Below are positions 1 through 6,443 of a stretch of DNA of 11,130 nucleotides, piece after piece (positions within the stretch are counted from its first letter, which is position 1; every line of letters starts with the position of its first letter). Source of the DNA: Cyanothece sp. UBA12306. GTDB lineage: Bacteria; Cyanobacteriota; Cyanobacteriia; Cyanobacteriales; Microcystaceae. The position numbers were made by a program, and so were the translations under genes. The stretch is from the NCBI GenBank assembly GCA_003448685.1, contig DLXW01000325.1:1-11130 (forward strand), given 5' to 3'. The notes below the pieces were generated by a model. It made no database searches, was not told the origin of the DNA, and worked only from the letters and a program-made list of their open reading frames with translations.

Positions 1-9
1 GATTATTGA

Positions 10-30
10 GTTTTAGCTTAGTTCTAAAAC
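10..30. repeat. short perfect hairpin (GTTTTAG/CTAAAAC)
   Basis: GTTTTAG at 10-16 and its exact reverse complement CTAAAAC at 24-30 enclose a 7-base loop. The same heptamer recurs at 111-117, 176-182 and 1106-1112, where it belongs to the repeat family described below. This hairpin may therefore be a fragment of the same element family. No function is evident. Confidence 0.4.
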
Positions 31-68
31 CTAGTAGCATTTCTTAAAAAGTTCCCAATGGTTCAATT

Positions 69-197
69 ATACCAAATACGCTGGCCATACCCCCTTTTAA
101 AATTGATAGCCTAAAACTTGAAAACCCTCCTCCCTTGTGCCCATCTCCGACGGCCTCTTCTAGAAAATAAGATGGGTTTTAGAAACGGATTTGGTAT
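69..197. mobile_element. MITE-like inverted-repeat element, 129 bp
   Basis: Terminal inverted repeats ATACCAAATACG (69-80) and CGGATTTGGTAT (186-197) match at 11 of 12 positions. Weaker matching continues inward. The interior holds further inverted pairs: CTAAAAC 111-117 with GTTTTAG 176-182, AAAACCC 121-127 with GGGTTTT 174-180, and CCCATCT 140-146 with AGATGGG 170-176. The segment could therefore fold into a long imperfect stem. If the outer TA of each repeat is target duplication, the boundaries are TA-CCAAAT and ATTTGG-TA, as for elements moved by IS630/Tc1-mariner transposases. No transposase is encoded here. A near-identical right end recurs at 1105-1127. What is seen is the repeat structure; the MITE assignment is inferred. 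Confidence 0.5.
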
Positions 198-236
198 TAG
201 ATCATACTCAAGGTAAAGAGGAACAATCGTCCTCAT
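111..236 (-). CDS. possible 41-residue small protein or gene start truncated by the MITE-like element
   Basis: An ATG at 236 is preceded by AAGGAGA (241-247 on the complement) and a four-base spacer, the best Shine-Dalgarno sequence in the window. The frame runs 41 codons to TAG at 111-113. The first 13 residues (MRTIVPLYLEYDL) lie outside the repeat. The rest (IPNPFLKP..., then an Arg-rich tail) is encoded by the repeat itself. I recognise no family. One reading is a genuine small basic protein. A more likely one is an old gene start, still with its ribosome site, whose body was displaced or destroyed by insertion of the element. Chance cannot be excluded for so short a frame. Confidence 0.3.
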   Translation of the reverse strand: MRTIVPLYLEYDLIPNPFLKPILFSRRGRRRWAQGRRVFKF

Positions 237-342
237 TTTATCTCCTTGTGACGTATTGTTCTATAAATCAGGGACTAGGGGAATGCTCTCTCGACTTAGG
301 CTTAGAATTCGGTATCCCACTGTCCTGAAAAATATTAAATCA

Positions 343-669
343 TTACTGAGAAATTAAGTTAGAGCTTACTCCGTTGGGCAAAATTGCTCCATTAAGACAA
401 GCAAGATCGAGGTTAACGCCATTGAGATCGATATCACTTAGGTTAGCTGAAGTGAGATTTGTCTGTGTAAAATTAGCTCCCGCTAGAACTGCATTACTTA
501 GATTAACATGACTTAAATTTGCTTTAGTCAGGTTAGCTCCCCTGAGATCGGCGCCGCTTAAATCGGCGCCACTGAGATTGACACTTCTGAGATTCGCGGC
601 AATTAGGTTTGTTTTCCTAAAATCTCGCTGTCCTGCTGCATATCGGCTCAAAATTTCGGGAATATTCAC
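343..669 (-). CDS. pentapeptide-repeat protein, 108 aa
   Basis: After a short N-terminal segment (residues 1-16, NIPEILSRYAAGQRDF, a lead-in typical of cyanobacterial members), roughly 16 tandem A(D/N)LXX pentapeptides run from about residue 17 to 96. Examples are ADLSG, ADLRG, ANLTK and ANLSD. The array closes with the common cap-like ending GAILPNG. Such repeats fold into a right-handed quadrilateral beta-helix. There is no signal peptide or membrane segment, so a soluble cytoplasmic protein is expected. The start is GTG at 669, supported by GAGG seven bases upstream; no ATG fits better. The gene is monocistronic. Cyanobacterial genomes hold dozens of such proteins, mostly of unknown role. 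Gyrase protection (Qnr/MfpA) and HetL-like roles are known for a few, but nothing here points to either. Confidence 0.9.
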   Translation of the reverse strand: MNIPEILSRYAAGQRDFRKTNLIAANLRSVNLSGADLSGADLRGANLTKANLSHVNLSNAVLAGANFTQTNLTSANLSDIDLNGVNLDLACLNGAILPNGVSSNLISQ

Positions 670-746
670 TTTATATCCTCGTTGAATTGGGACAATTTCA
701 ATTTAACTTGTCAATACCTTAAGCAAAATTTAGTAGAGCCATAACC

Positions 747-845
747 TAGAGATTTTTTCTCTAAGCAAAAATTAGTCTTAGTCTTCTATTAGACGTGGAA
801 ATAACCTGAAAAACAGAATATCTAGAGAGTTTAGAAAGACTAAGA
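747..845. repeat. stem-forming region in the 670-1177 gap
   Basis: TCTTAGTCTT at 776-785 is the exact reverse complement of AAGACTAAGA at 836-845. After a one-base bulge (A835) three more pairs form (786-788 with 832-834), giving a 13-bp stem around a 43-base loop. Just upstream, TAGAGA (747-752) and TCTCTA (758-763) form a second 6-bp hairpin with a T5 loop. Neither is followed by a convincing T-tract. The region could be a structured RNA, a regulatory site for the pentapeptide-repeat gene, or another decayed mobile element. I see no coding potential. Confidence 0.35.
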
Positions 846-967
846 TGTTTGTCAATAAAAATTAACAAAACAACTAACCAAAATAATTAAACATAAATAT
901 AGAAAACCTGGCTGTAAGAGCTGAATTTCTTATTATTGAAGAATTTTGACCCCTAAAGAGTTAACTA

Positions 968-1006
968 GGAACGTTTATTTATTTATTTATCTACTTATTA
1001 CGTTCC
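968..1006. repeat. 7-bp inverted repeat around an ATTT microsatellite
   Basis: GGAACGT (968-974) and ACGTTCC (1000-1006) are perfect reverse complements enclosing 25 bases of AT-only or nearly AT-only DNA. That DNA includes a run of about four TTTA units (975-990). Upstream it abuts the palindrome AGTTAACT (959-966). This could be a protein-binding site or a simple-sequence slippage site. No gene is associated closely enough to decide. Confidence 0.3.
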
Positions 1007-1104
1007 ACTGTATCACATACCTGTTGGAAAATAGTCTTAATAAGTAAAACTTAAGTATGACAGGGGTCAAGAGTTAGGAAAATATAGCCCCAAATCATGA
1101 AAAT

Positions 1105-1127
1105 GGTTTTAGAGCCAGATTTGGTAT
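1105..1127. repeat. second copy of the MITE right end
   Basis: The 23 bases here match 175-197 at 20 positions, sharing GGTTTTAGA and GATTTGGTAT. CCAAATC (1090-1096) and GATTTGG (1118-1124) form a 7-bp hairpin with it, so a shortened element of about 40 bp may be present. It ends about 50 bp upstream of the gene at 1178 and may supply or disrupt that gene's promoter. Two independent copies in about 1 kb support a dispersed repeat family. Confidence 0.5.
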
Positions 1128-1177
1128 GATAATTATTGATTGGTAAATTAGTTAAATTAAAGGCTAGAAGGTAAATT

Positions 1178-1528
1178 ATGTTTGGCAAACAATCTAAAGA
1201 GCCTCAATCGTTAGAAACTACCGATATTCCTGAAATGATGTTTCCCTCTCAATCAAATCTTGAAAATCAGTCTGAGCAATACCAAGAATTTGTTGAAGTT
1301 GAGGAAACTGAACAACCTGAAGTAGTTAAAATTGTGGAGAAAATTAGTAGTATTATTTCTCCATATTTTATTGTTATTGTTGGTTTATCTCTTTATGATG
1401 ATAACTTTTTCCTCGGTTTGATCTTAATTTTAGTGGGAATTTTTTCATTATTTAAGATTTCTTTTTCAGATGTATTTGAGTTCTTTCTAGGAATCAAAAG
1501 TTTTTTCAGTTCTAGCGATGAAATCTAA
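1178..1528 (+). CDS. small two-helix membrane protein, unknown function, 116 aa
   Basis: I do not recognise this family. Residues 1-50 are hydrophilic and strongly acidic (many Glu and Gln), without a signal peptide. Two hydrophobic stretches follow, at about 58-73 (IISPYFIVIVGLSLY) and 76-94 (NFFLGLILILVGIFSLF), joined by a short DD-containing turn. The C-terminus is Phe- and Ser-rich. A hairpin membrane protein with both termini on the same side is predicted. The ATG at 1178 is preceded by GAAGG with about seven bases of spacing, a good ribosome site, which makes the call reasonable despite the lack of homology. It stands alone and is convergent with the DoxX gene. Base composition is as AT-rich as the neighbouring spacers, so it may be a young or fast-evolving gene. 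Confidence 0.65.
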   Translation: MFGKQSKEPQSLETTDIPEMMFPSQSNLENQSEQYQEFVEVEETEQPEVVKIVEKISSIISPYFIVIVGLSLYDDNFFLGLILILVGIFSLFKISFSDVFEFFLGIKSFFSSSDEI

Positions 1529-1541
1529 AATTTTTTATTTG

Positions 1542-1596
1542 AAATATTAGGCATTGATTAAAAATACCATTGTTTCTAGGTTTAGTGCCAATATTT
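1542..1596. terminator. possible bidirectional hairpin between convergent genes
   Basis: AAATATT-A-GGCA (1542-1553) pairs with TGCC-AATATTT (1586-1596), an 11-bp stem with one bulged A and a 32-base loop. It sits 13 bp after the stop of the membrane protein gene and 10 bp from the stop of the DoxX gene. The arms are flanked by T- and A-rich runs. The loop is long for a classical intrinsic terminator, so the assignment is tentative. Confidence 0.35.
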
Positions 1597-1606
1597 TAAA
1601 TTAGAC

Positions 1607-1993
1607 TCATCGTTTGTCTAAACTAATTTCTCCAGATCCCGAAGCAACAATCATCAATAATCCTCCCATTAACCCTAAATTTTTCAGAAAAGCATTAATT
1701 TCTTCAGGAAAACTACCGTGAAAGATTAGGGTTGTGGGAATTAGAAATCCAATTAATAGAAATGCCCCAGTTTTTGCTTGATAACCTAATAAAATAGATA
1801 ATCCTCCTAGCAATAAAACAAAGATTGTTACTACTAACAAAATTTCTGTAAATGGTAATCCTTTAGATGCCATATATGCTTGGGTATTAGTGAAATTAGT
1901 AATTTTATTAACACCAGATTTGATGAAAATTATCGAGAGTAATATTCTGGCTAAAAGAGTTATATATTTGGGCGATAGAACTTGAGATAACAT
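1607..1993 (-). CDS. DoxX family membrane protein, 128 aa
   Basis: The length and four hydrophobic segments fit the DoxX/SURF4-like family of small integral membrane proteins. The segments lie at about residues 10-26, 50-70, 75-92 and 104-118. Family hallmarks seen include ARILLSIIFIKSGVNKI at 15-31 (the R...F...G..K pattern of helix 1), the Gly-rich second helix, FHGSF near 91-95, and KNLGLMGGLLM at 104-114. The family includes subunits associated with thiosulfate:quinone oxidoreductase and stress-related membrane proteins. No partner genes of those systems are present, so the substrate or role cannot be assigned. The ATG at 1993 lacks a clear Shine-Dalgarno sequence, with only an A/T-rich leader before it. 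It is transcribed alone, 88 bp upstream of the cofG stop codon on the same strand, so cofG read-through is conceivable. Confidence 0.88.
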   Translation of the reverse strand: MLSQVLSPKYITLLARILLSIIFIKSGVNKITNFTNTQAYMASKGLPFTEILLVVTIFVLLLGGLSILLGYQAKTGAFLLIGFLIPTTLIFHGSFPEEINAFLKNLGLMGGLLMIVASGSGEISLDKR

Positions 1994-2081
1994 AAATTTT
2001 TATTGACGACTAGGACTATTAGAATAGCCTGAATTATAACTAAATAATTAAGTCTTTGCAATAAATCAAGAGATTGATAAA

Positions 2082-3026
2082 TTACTTTCTCCAAGGTTCA
2101 AGAGCTTGTCTTAATGGTGATGCTAACCAAGAATCGTACTGAGGATAAATAGGTAAACGAGGGAGCAATTGCCATTGATGATCATTGAGAATTTTGATGA
2201 TTTTTTCTGGGTTTAAATGGGGATAATCAGGGTTTACTTCGTCTTTAGGCATAATTCCCCCCAGATCTCTGGCTCCTGCGTCTAAACAATCTAGTAAACA
2301 ATCGAGATCTAAGATTAAATTGGGAGGAATTTGTAGGGTAATGCTATCGGGTAAAATTTCCCTAGCTTTAGCAATAATTTCTGGAAGTTGGGATAACTTA
2401 AAAGGGGGAGCCAAAAAACTTTGTTGATTCCCTCGACTGTGGGGTTGTAAAATAACTTCTTGGATATGTTGCCATTGTTGATGAAGAGTAGCGATCGCCT
2501 CTAAAGTTTCCCAACAATCGGTCAATGTTTCCCCAATTCCCAATAAAATACCTGTTGTAAAAGGAATCTTTAATTGTCCTGCCCATACCAATTGTTGTAG
2601 TCTTAATTCGGGAATTTTACTAGGAGAATTGTGATGGACAGTTTGTAAGAGTTTTGGGGTGATTTGTTCTAACATTAATCCCATAGAAACATTAACTTGT
2701 TTCAGGGTTTCCATTTCCGAAAAACTCAAAATTCCAGCATTAGTATGGGGTAAAAATCCTAGGGATAAAGCCAATTGACAAAGATCATAAATACGCTGTA
2801 ACCAAGCTTTTCTCTGGGGGGAATGGGGATAAACTTCACCACTAAGAATAAGAATTTCACAAATGCCTTGTCCTTGGAGTTGTTGTAAAATTTTTTGAGC
2901 CTGAGAAAGTGTTAACCACGAATCTACACCAGGATCAACCCGAAAATTGCAATAAGTACAACGGTTGAAACATTCATAGGTGGGAACAATTGTATAAGCT
3001 GGACTATAGGTGATTTGACGAGACAT
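2082..3026 (-). CDS. cofG: 7,8-didemethyl-8-hydroxy-5-deazariboflavin (FO) synthase subunit CofG, radical SAM
   Basis: The protein has 314 residues, the normal CofG length. The radical-SAM cysteines are C19, C23 and C26 in ECFNRCTYCNFR. Other signatures are the SGE segment at about 62-64, HHNSPSK at about 131-137, the Gly-rich TTGILLGIGET at about 157-167, and a C-terminal GARDLGGIMPKDEVNPDYPH segment typical of CofG. CofG and CofH together turn tyrosine and the ribityl pyrimidine intermediate of riboflavin synthesis into FO. In cyanobacteria, which mostly lack the full F420 pathway, FO is best known as an antenna chromophore of DNA photolyase. No cofH or photolyase gene is in the window. The ATG at 3026 has no clear ribosome site, but the first residues already align with the family. 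A HIP1 octamer lies inside at 2491. Confidence 0.93.
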   Translation of the reverse strand: MSRQITYSPAYTIVPTYECFNRCTYCNFRVDPGVDSWLTLSQAQKILQQLQGQGICEILILSGEVYPHSPQRKAWLQRIYDLCQLALSLGFLPHTNAGILSFSEMETLKQVNVSMGLMLEQITPKLLQTVHHNSPSKIPELRLQQLVWAGQLKIPFTTGILLGIGETLTDCWETLEAIATLHQQWQHIQEVILQPHSRGNQQSFLAPPFKLSQLPEIIAKAREILPDSITLQIPPNLILDLDCLLDCLDAGARDLGGIMPKDEVNPDYPHLNPEKIIKILNDHQWQLLPRLPIYPQYDSWLASPLRQALEPWRK

Positions 3027-3158
3027 AAAAATGTACTTGAGGAGTTAGGATTCAAAATAAAAGATCTTGAACAATTTTTAGTTTATTTATTCTACAGTTT
3101 AAACTTAATTGAGGTATTAGTCTTAATTCTAAAGATTGGAGTAAACTGGTAGAAGTAG

Positions 3159-3188
3159 TTTGTGTTGATAACTAACTTAGAACACAAA
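3159..3188. promoter_or_regulatory. 8-bp dyad in the cofG/tgpA-like divergent spacer
   Basis: TTTGTGTT (3159-3166) and AACACAAA (3181-3188) are perfect reverse complements with a 14-base centre, lying 60-90 bp upstream of the 3249 start. TTGACT at 3189-3194 abuts it and resembles a -35 hexamer, but no good -10 follows at 16-18 bases. It is a candidate operator in the 222-bp spacer that must hold both divergent promoters. Confidence 0.3.
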
Positions 3189-3248
3189 TTGACTTAATAC
3201 CACAAAATTGGTGTTTTGGTTAGTAATTTTTAACTTGATCTGAGTGCT

Positions 3249-5570
3249 ATGGAAAACAGCCCCTCACGACAATTATCCTTTTTTGAGAAATTCCGACAAA
3301 AAATTAGATCAACCCCCCTTCCTCCTACAGAAGATTCCTTAACATTGCGAATTTTGGTCCAAGGATTAGTAATTGTGGGGATTATTGCCACCGATGTAGC
3401 AGCCCAAACCCAGATGAGTTTGTGGGCTATTCCCTTGAGTATTGGGGGGGCAATTGTCAGTTGGTATCGCCGCAAATATCACAATACCATTATTAAGTTT
3501 TTCTTAGCCATAGGAATGTTATTGGTTTTATTTGTGTTCTTGATAAATTTGGCAAGCAATTTGAATGATAGTCGCCTTGCTTTAGCGGATTTATTAGTAC
3601 AATTACAGGTACTTCATAGCTTTGATTTACCTCGGCGTAAAGATTTAGGCTACTCAATGGTTATTGGTCTAATTTTATTGGGAGTTGCGGGAACTGTTTC
3701 CCAAACTCTTGCTTTTGCTCCCTGGCTGTTACTATTTTTAATAATTGCTCTTCCTACACTGGTGCTTGATTATCGTTCCCGTTTAGGTTTAGAAGCTGTT
3801 GATAGTAGTTTTTTTCAGCTATTTCGTCGCTCAAAATCTAATTCTGTTGCTCATAATTCTTCTTTAATCTATTCTTCCCTATCTCCCCGTCGTCTTGCTT
3901 GGATGTTAGGTATTACCCTAGTATTAGGACTAGGAATTTTTGTGATTATGCCTCGTTCTTCAGGTTATAAATTACAAACCTTTCCTGTTAGTAGTCCGGT
4001 AGATGATAATCAAACATTTCAAAATCAAAACCGTGGTATTGTTAATCCAGGTTATGCCAAAAATAGCCAAACAGATGACGGGAATAGTTCAGAACAAGGG
4101 ACAAGTCCTACAGTAGGTAAAGGCAAACTTGATTCCACTTATTATTATGGTTTTAATAGCAAAATAAATCAAAATCTCAGGGGAGAGATGGAACCAAAAG
4201 TGGTGCTAAGAATTCGTTCTCAAGCACCTGGGTTTTGGAAAGCATTATCTTTTGATAAATATACTGGACAGGGGTGGGAAATTTCGGAAGATCAAGACTT
4301 AAAAACCCTGGAACGTAGGTCTTGGTCTAATAAGTTTTATCTCTCATATCCAGAAACTTATATGGAAACAAAAAGGATTATTCAAAGTTATACAGCAGTT
4401 ACTGAATTACCTAATATTATTCCCTCTTTGTTTTCTGCTAAATATCTTTACTTTCCAGCGCGAGAAATTGGGCAAGATATGCAAAATAATTTGCGCTCAC
4501 CCCTAGGTTTATTAGAAGGACTAACCTATACAGTAATCTCTGATGTTCCTTATCGCGATCGCACTGCTTTAGGCAAATCTCCCACTGACTATTCAGATAA
4601 GGTTAAGCAACAATATCTACAAGTTTCACCCAAAATTGTCGATAAAGTTCGTCAAAAAACTTTAGAATTATTAGGTAAATCAGAAAAACCTTTAACTTCT
4701 GTTTATGAAAAATCTTTATTTTTAGCTCAAGAACTTAAACAAAAATATCGCCTTCAATCAGACTTACCTTTTTTTGATGAAGATGAAGATTTAGTATCAG
4801 CTTTTCTCTTCAAATATGAGGGAGGTTATGCGGATCATTTTTCTACAACTTTAACAATTATGTTACGTTCTATTGGTATTCCAGCTAGATTAACTGTGGG
4901 ATTTGGTTCAGGTAAATTTAATCCCTTTACAGGTTTTTATGTAGTTCGTAATACTGATGCTTATGCCTTAACTGAAGTTTATTTTCCCCATGCAGGTTGG
5001 TATGCTTTTGATCCAATTCCAGGCCATCCTTTACTACCTCCTTCAGTTGAAGAAGATCAGACTTTTGGTGTGCTTAAACAATTGTGGAATTGGGTAGCTA
5101 GTTGGTTACCTTCTCCTATTAGTGGTTTCTTTTCATTTGTTTGGACAAAGGTTTTCGGTGGTTTATTAAATTTAATATCTTGGTTCTGGGGTTTTATTTC
5201 GGGCAGTTTAGTAGGTATTTTTGTCGGTTTATTATCGGCAGTTGTTTTAGGATTTTTAGGGTGGTTAGGTTGGTTACAATTAAATACTTTAAGCTATCGT
5301 CGTCGTTTAGCGAAATTACCGCCAATGGCAAGATTATATGAGCAAATGTTAGGAGTATTAAAAAAGAAAGGTTATCCGAAAAATCCGGCACAAACTCCCT
5401 TAGAATATGTGAAATTATCTCGTAAAAATCAATCCCCAGAACAAGTAGATATTATTGAAGAAATTTCCCAAGCTTATGTTAGTTGGCGATATGGAGAACA
5501 GCCTCAAAACTTGTCTTATTTGCAACAGCAATTTAAGGCTTTAACTAGAAGTTTGAAGAGGAAGACTTAA
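3249..5570 (+). CDS. TgpA-like membrane protein with transglutaminase-like domain lacking catalytic Cys and His, 773 aa
   Basis: The architecture is that of TgpA proteins (DUF3488-transglutaminase core-DUF4129). Five or six membrane helices lie in residues 32-175, with another at 216-235. A large extracytoplasmic part (236-630) follows, including the conserved PKVVLRIRS...FWKALSFDKYTGQGWE stretch at 316-343. The transglutaminase core lies at about 495-605, two hydrophobic helices at 639-678, and a C-terminal cytosolic DUF4129-like tail with TPLEY. In active enzymes the core reads G(F/Y)CE.F, D(A/S)HAW and DPT. Here they are GYADHFST (A528 in place of Cys), DAYALTE (Y572 in place of His) and FDPIPG (D588 kept). 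The fold is intact but the triad is not, so a non-enzymatic, perhaps binding or cell-envelope scaffolding, role is inferred. The ATG at 3249 has only a weak GAG before it. The gene is divergent from cofG. Confidence 0.88.
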   Translation: MENSPSRQLSFFEKFRQKIRSTPLPPTEDSLTLRILVQGLVIVGIIATDVAAQTQMSLWAIPLSIGGAIVSWYRRKYHNTIIKFFLAIGMLLVLFVFLINLASNLNDSRLALADLLVQLQVLHSFDLPRRKDLGYSMVIGLILLGVAGTVSQTLAFAPWLLLFLIIALPTLVLDYRSRLGLEAVDSSFFQLFRRSKSNSVAHNSSLIYSSLSPRRLAWMLGITLVLGLGIFVIMPRSSGYKLQTFPVSSPVDDNQTFQNQNRGIVNPGYAKNSQTDDGNSSEQGTSPTVGKGKLDSTYYYGFNSKINQNLRGEMEPKVVLRIRSQAPGFWKALSFDKYTGQGWEISEDQDLKTLERRSWSNKFYLSYPETYMETKRIIQSYTAVTELPNIIPSLFSAKYLYFPAREIGQDMQNNLRSPLGLLEGLTYTVISDVPYRDRTALGKSPTDYSDKVKQQYLQVSPKIVDKVRQKTLELLGKSEKPLTSVYEKSLFLAQELKQKYRLQSDLPFFDEDEDLVSAFLFKYEGGYADHFSTTLTIMLRSIGIPARLTVGFGSGKFNPFTGFYVVRNTDAYALTEVYFPHAGWYAFDPIPGHPLLPPSVEEDQTFGVLKQLWNWVASWLPSPISGFFSFVWTKVFGGLLNLISWFWGFISGSLVGIFVGLLSAVVLGFLGWLGWLQLNTLSYRRRLAKLPPMARLYEQMLGVLKKKGYPKNPAQTPLEYVKLSRKNQSPEQVDIIEEISQAYVSWRYGEQPQNLSYLQQQFKALTRSLKRKT

Positions 5571-5596
5571 TTTTTATTACTTTGACTTTAGAATTG

Positions 5597-5611
5597 ATTG
5601 CTCGAAGCAAT
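5597..5611. terminator. weak hairpin after the tgpA-like gene
   Basis: ATTGCT (5597-5602) and AGCAAT (5606-5611) form a 6-bp stem with a CGA loop, 27 bp past the stop codon. No T-run follows, so it is a poor intrinsic terminator. It is listed because it is the only stem of note near the end of the gene. Confidence 0.25.
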
Positions 5612-5725
5612 AGTTAAATAGGTGTTATAGTATTTAATCCTCTGCTCTAATGAAAAAGAGTAACCGATAGATTAAATCGATTTTTAGCTGAATAATGCCT
5701 ATATTAACTTAAAATTGCCAAAAAA

Positions 5726-5889
5726 TAAGTTCGACATTTCGTTGGTTTTTCGTTAGAATTGCAGTGTTACCTAAAGTTCGGTGTTATGGAGTTAGGAGTT
5801 AATAGTTAACCAGATTATAAGATTCAGAATCTCGGCTACTATACTGCGAATTTGGACAATTTGTCCACTAAGATCCTTTGTCGAACTTA
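5726..5889. mobile_element. possible MITE with 11-bp perfect terminal inverted repeats
   Basis: TAAGTTCGACA (5726-5736) and TGTCGAACTTA (5879-5889) are exact reverse complements 142 bp apart. The outermost bases are TA on both sides, so the structure can be read as TA-AGTTCGACA...TGTCGAACT-TA, a short non-autonomous element flanked by a TA target duplication. The interior has no coding potential. It contains partial echoes of the end (AAGTTCGG at 5774-5781) and the dyad at 5853. It lies just upstream of the two-gene cassette, whose promoter may be inside it. Confidence 0.4.
5853..5867. promoter_or_regulatory. perfect dyad, candidate operator upstream of the two-gene cassette
   Basis: TGGACAA-T-TTGTCCA is a perfect 7+1+7 palindrome 64 bp before the ATG at 5931. 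TATACT (5840-5845) lies just upstream and TAGTAT (5900-5905) downstream. Either resembles a -10 box, but neither has a good -35. The position suits a repressor site, possibly for autoregulation by the first cassette protein. That link is inference. Confidence 0.4.
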
Positions 5890-5930
5890 GGTATTATTGT
5901 AGTATTTCTCACTAAAGAGATATATAAACT

Positions 5931-6404
5931 ATGAATGCTTTAGTCGCAACTCAAGATAAGAACTCCCTATCTCTTAAACAAGGTTCAAGTTGGCTATCCT
6001 TTGAACAATTTCGCAAGGAAGGAGCAAAAGCTTTAGCTTCTGTAAAAAATGGAATAATTGCCACTTTACATACAAAAAATGGCCAATATCGTATTTTAGA
6101 GGAAAAAGACTTTCAAAAGGTTTACGGTTTAGCTCGTGACATTGAGCGACTCCAAGGGGGTCTAAGGATAGTTATAACTGCGGCTCGTGCTGTACAAAAG
6201 CATCCTGACGATGAAACTATCAAGGTTTTAATTGAATCTGTTAATTTAATGGGAAGTTTGCCCGCATTACCTACCCGTGAACATTTCGAACCATTGGAAC
6301 CTGAAGCATTTGAGGAGGAAAATGAGGATGAAGATGATGAATATATCTTAGATCCAGAAGAGTTAGAAAGGTTAATTGCTCAAGTATCAAGTGAAAAACA
6401 GTAA
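5931..6404 (+). CDS. unrecognised acidic-tailed protein, first gene of cassette (antitoxin-like?), 157 aa
   Basis: I cannot name the family. Residues 18-40 contain WLSFEQFRKEGAKAL. Residues 41-67 (GIIATLHTKNGQYRILEEKDFQKVYGL) have the strand-turn-strand-helix pattern seen in Phd/YefM-type antitoxins and other small DNA- or protein-binding domains. A helical stretch follows (67-110), then a strongly acidic segment (119-145) centred on EEENEDEDDE. No signal peptide or membrane helix is seen. Only 39 bp separate it from the next gene on the same strand, and a perfect dyad lies 64 bp before its start, so a two-gene autoregulated unit is plausible. The ATG at 5931 has a weak AAAGAGA about ten bases upstream. 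An antitoxin or immunity role is suggested by layout and acidity only, not by homology. Confidence 0.7.
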   Translation: MNALVATQDKNSLSLKQGSSWLSFEQFRKEGAKALASVKNGIIATLHTKNGQYRILEEKDFQKVYGLARDIERLQGGLRIVITAARAVQKHPDDETIKVLIESVNLMGSLPALPTREHFEPLEPEAFEEENEDEDDEYILDPEELERLIAQVSSEKQ

Positions 6405-6443
6405 AATTCATAGATAATTCAAGTTTACGCTATATTTTAGGTT

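Noticed and set aside
165..328. Plus-strand frame of about 55 codons ending in TGA at 326-328
   Set aside because: No start codon with a ribosome site and no recognisable motif. Such a length is expected by chance among six frames, and it overlaps the repeat.
709..714. TTGACA on the minus strand upstream of the pentapeptide-repeat gene
   Set aside because: It is a perfect -35 hexamer, but no acceptable -10 lies 16-19 bases downstream, so it is not called a promoter.
747..845. CRISPR-like repeats in the 670-1177 gap
   Set aside because: The similar short words (TTAGTCTT, CTAGAGA) are not regularly spaced and are not 28-37 bp direct repeats.
3230..3475. Minus-strand frame of 81 codons over the start of the tgpA-like gene
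   Set aside because: It is antisense to a well-supported gene with conserved membrane segments, and has no ribosome site or family match.
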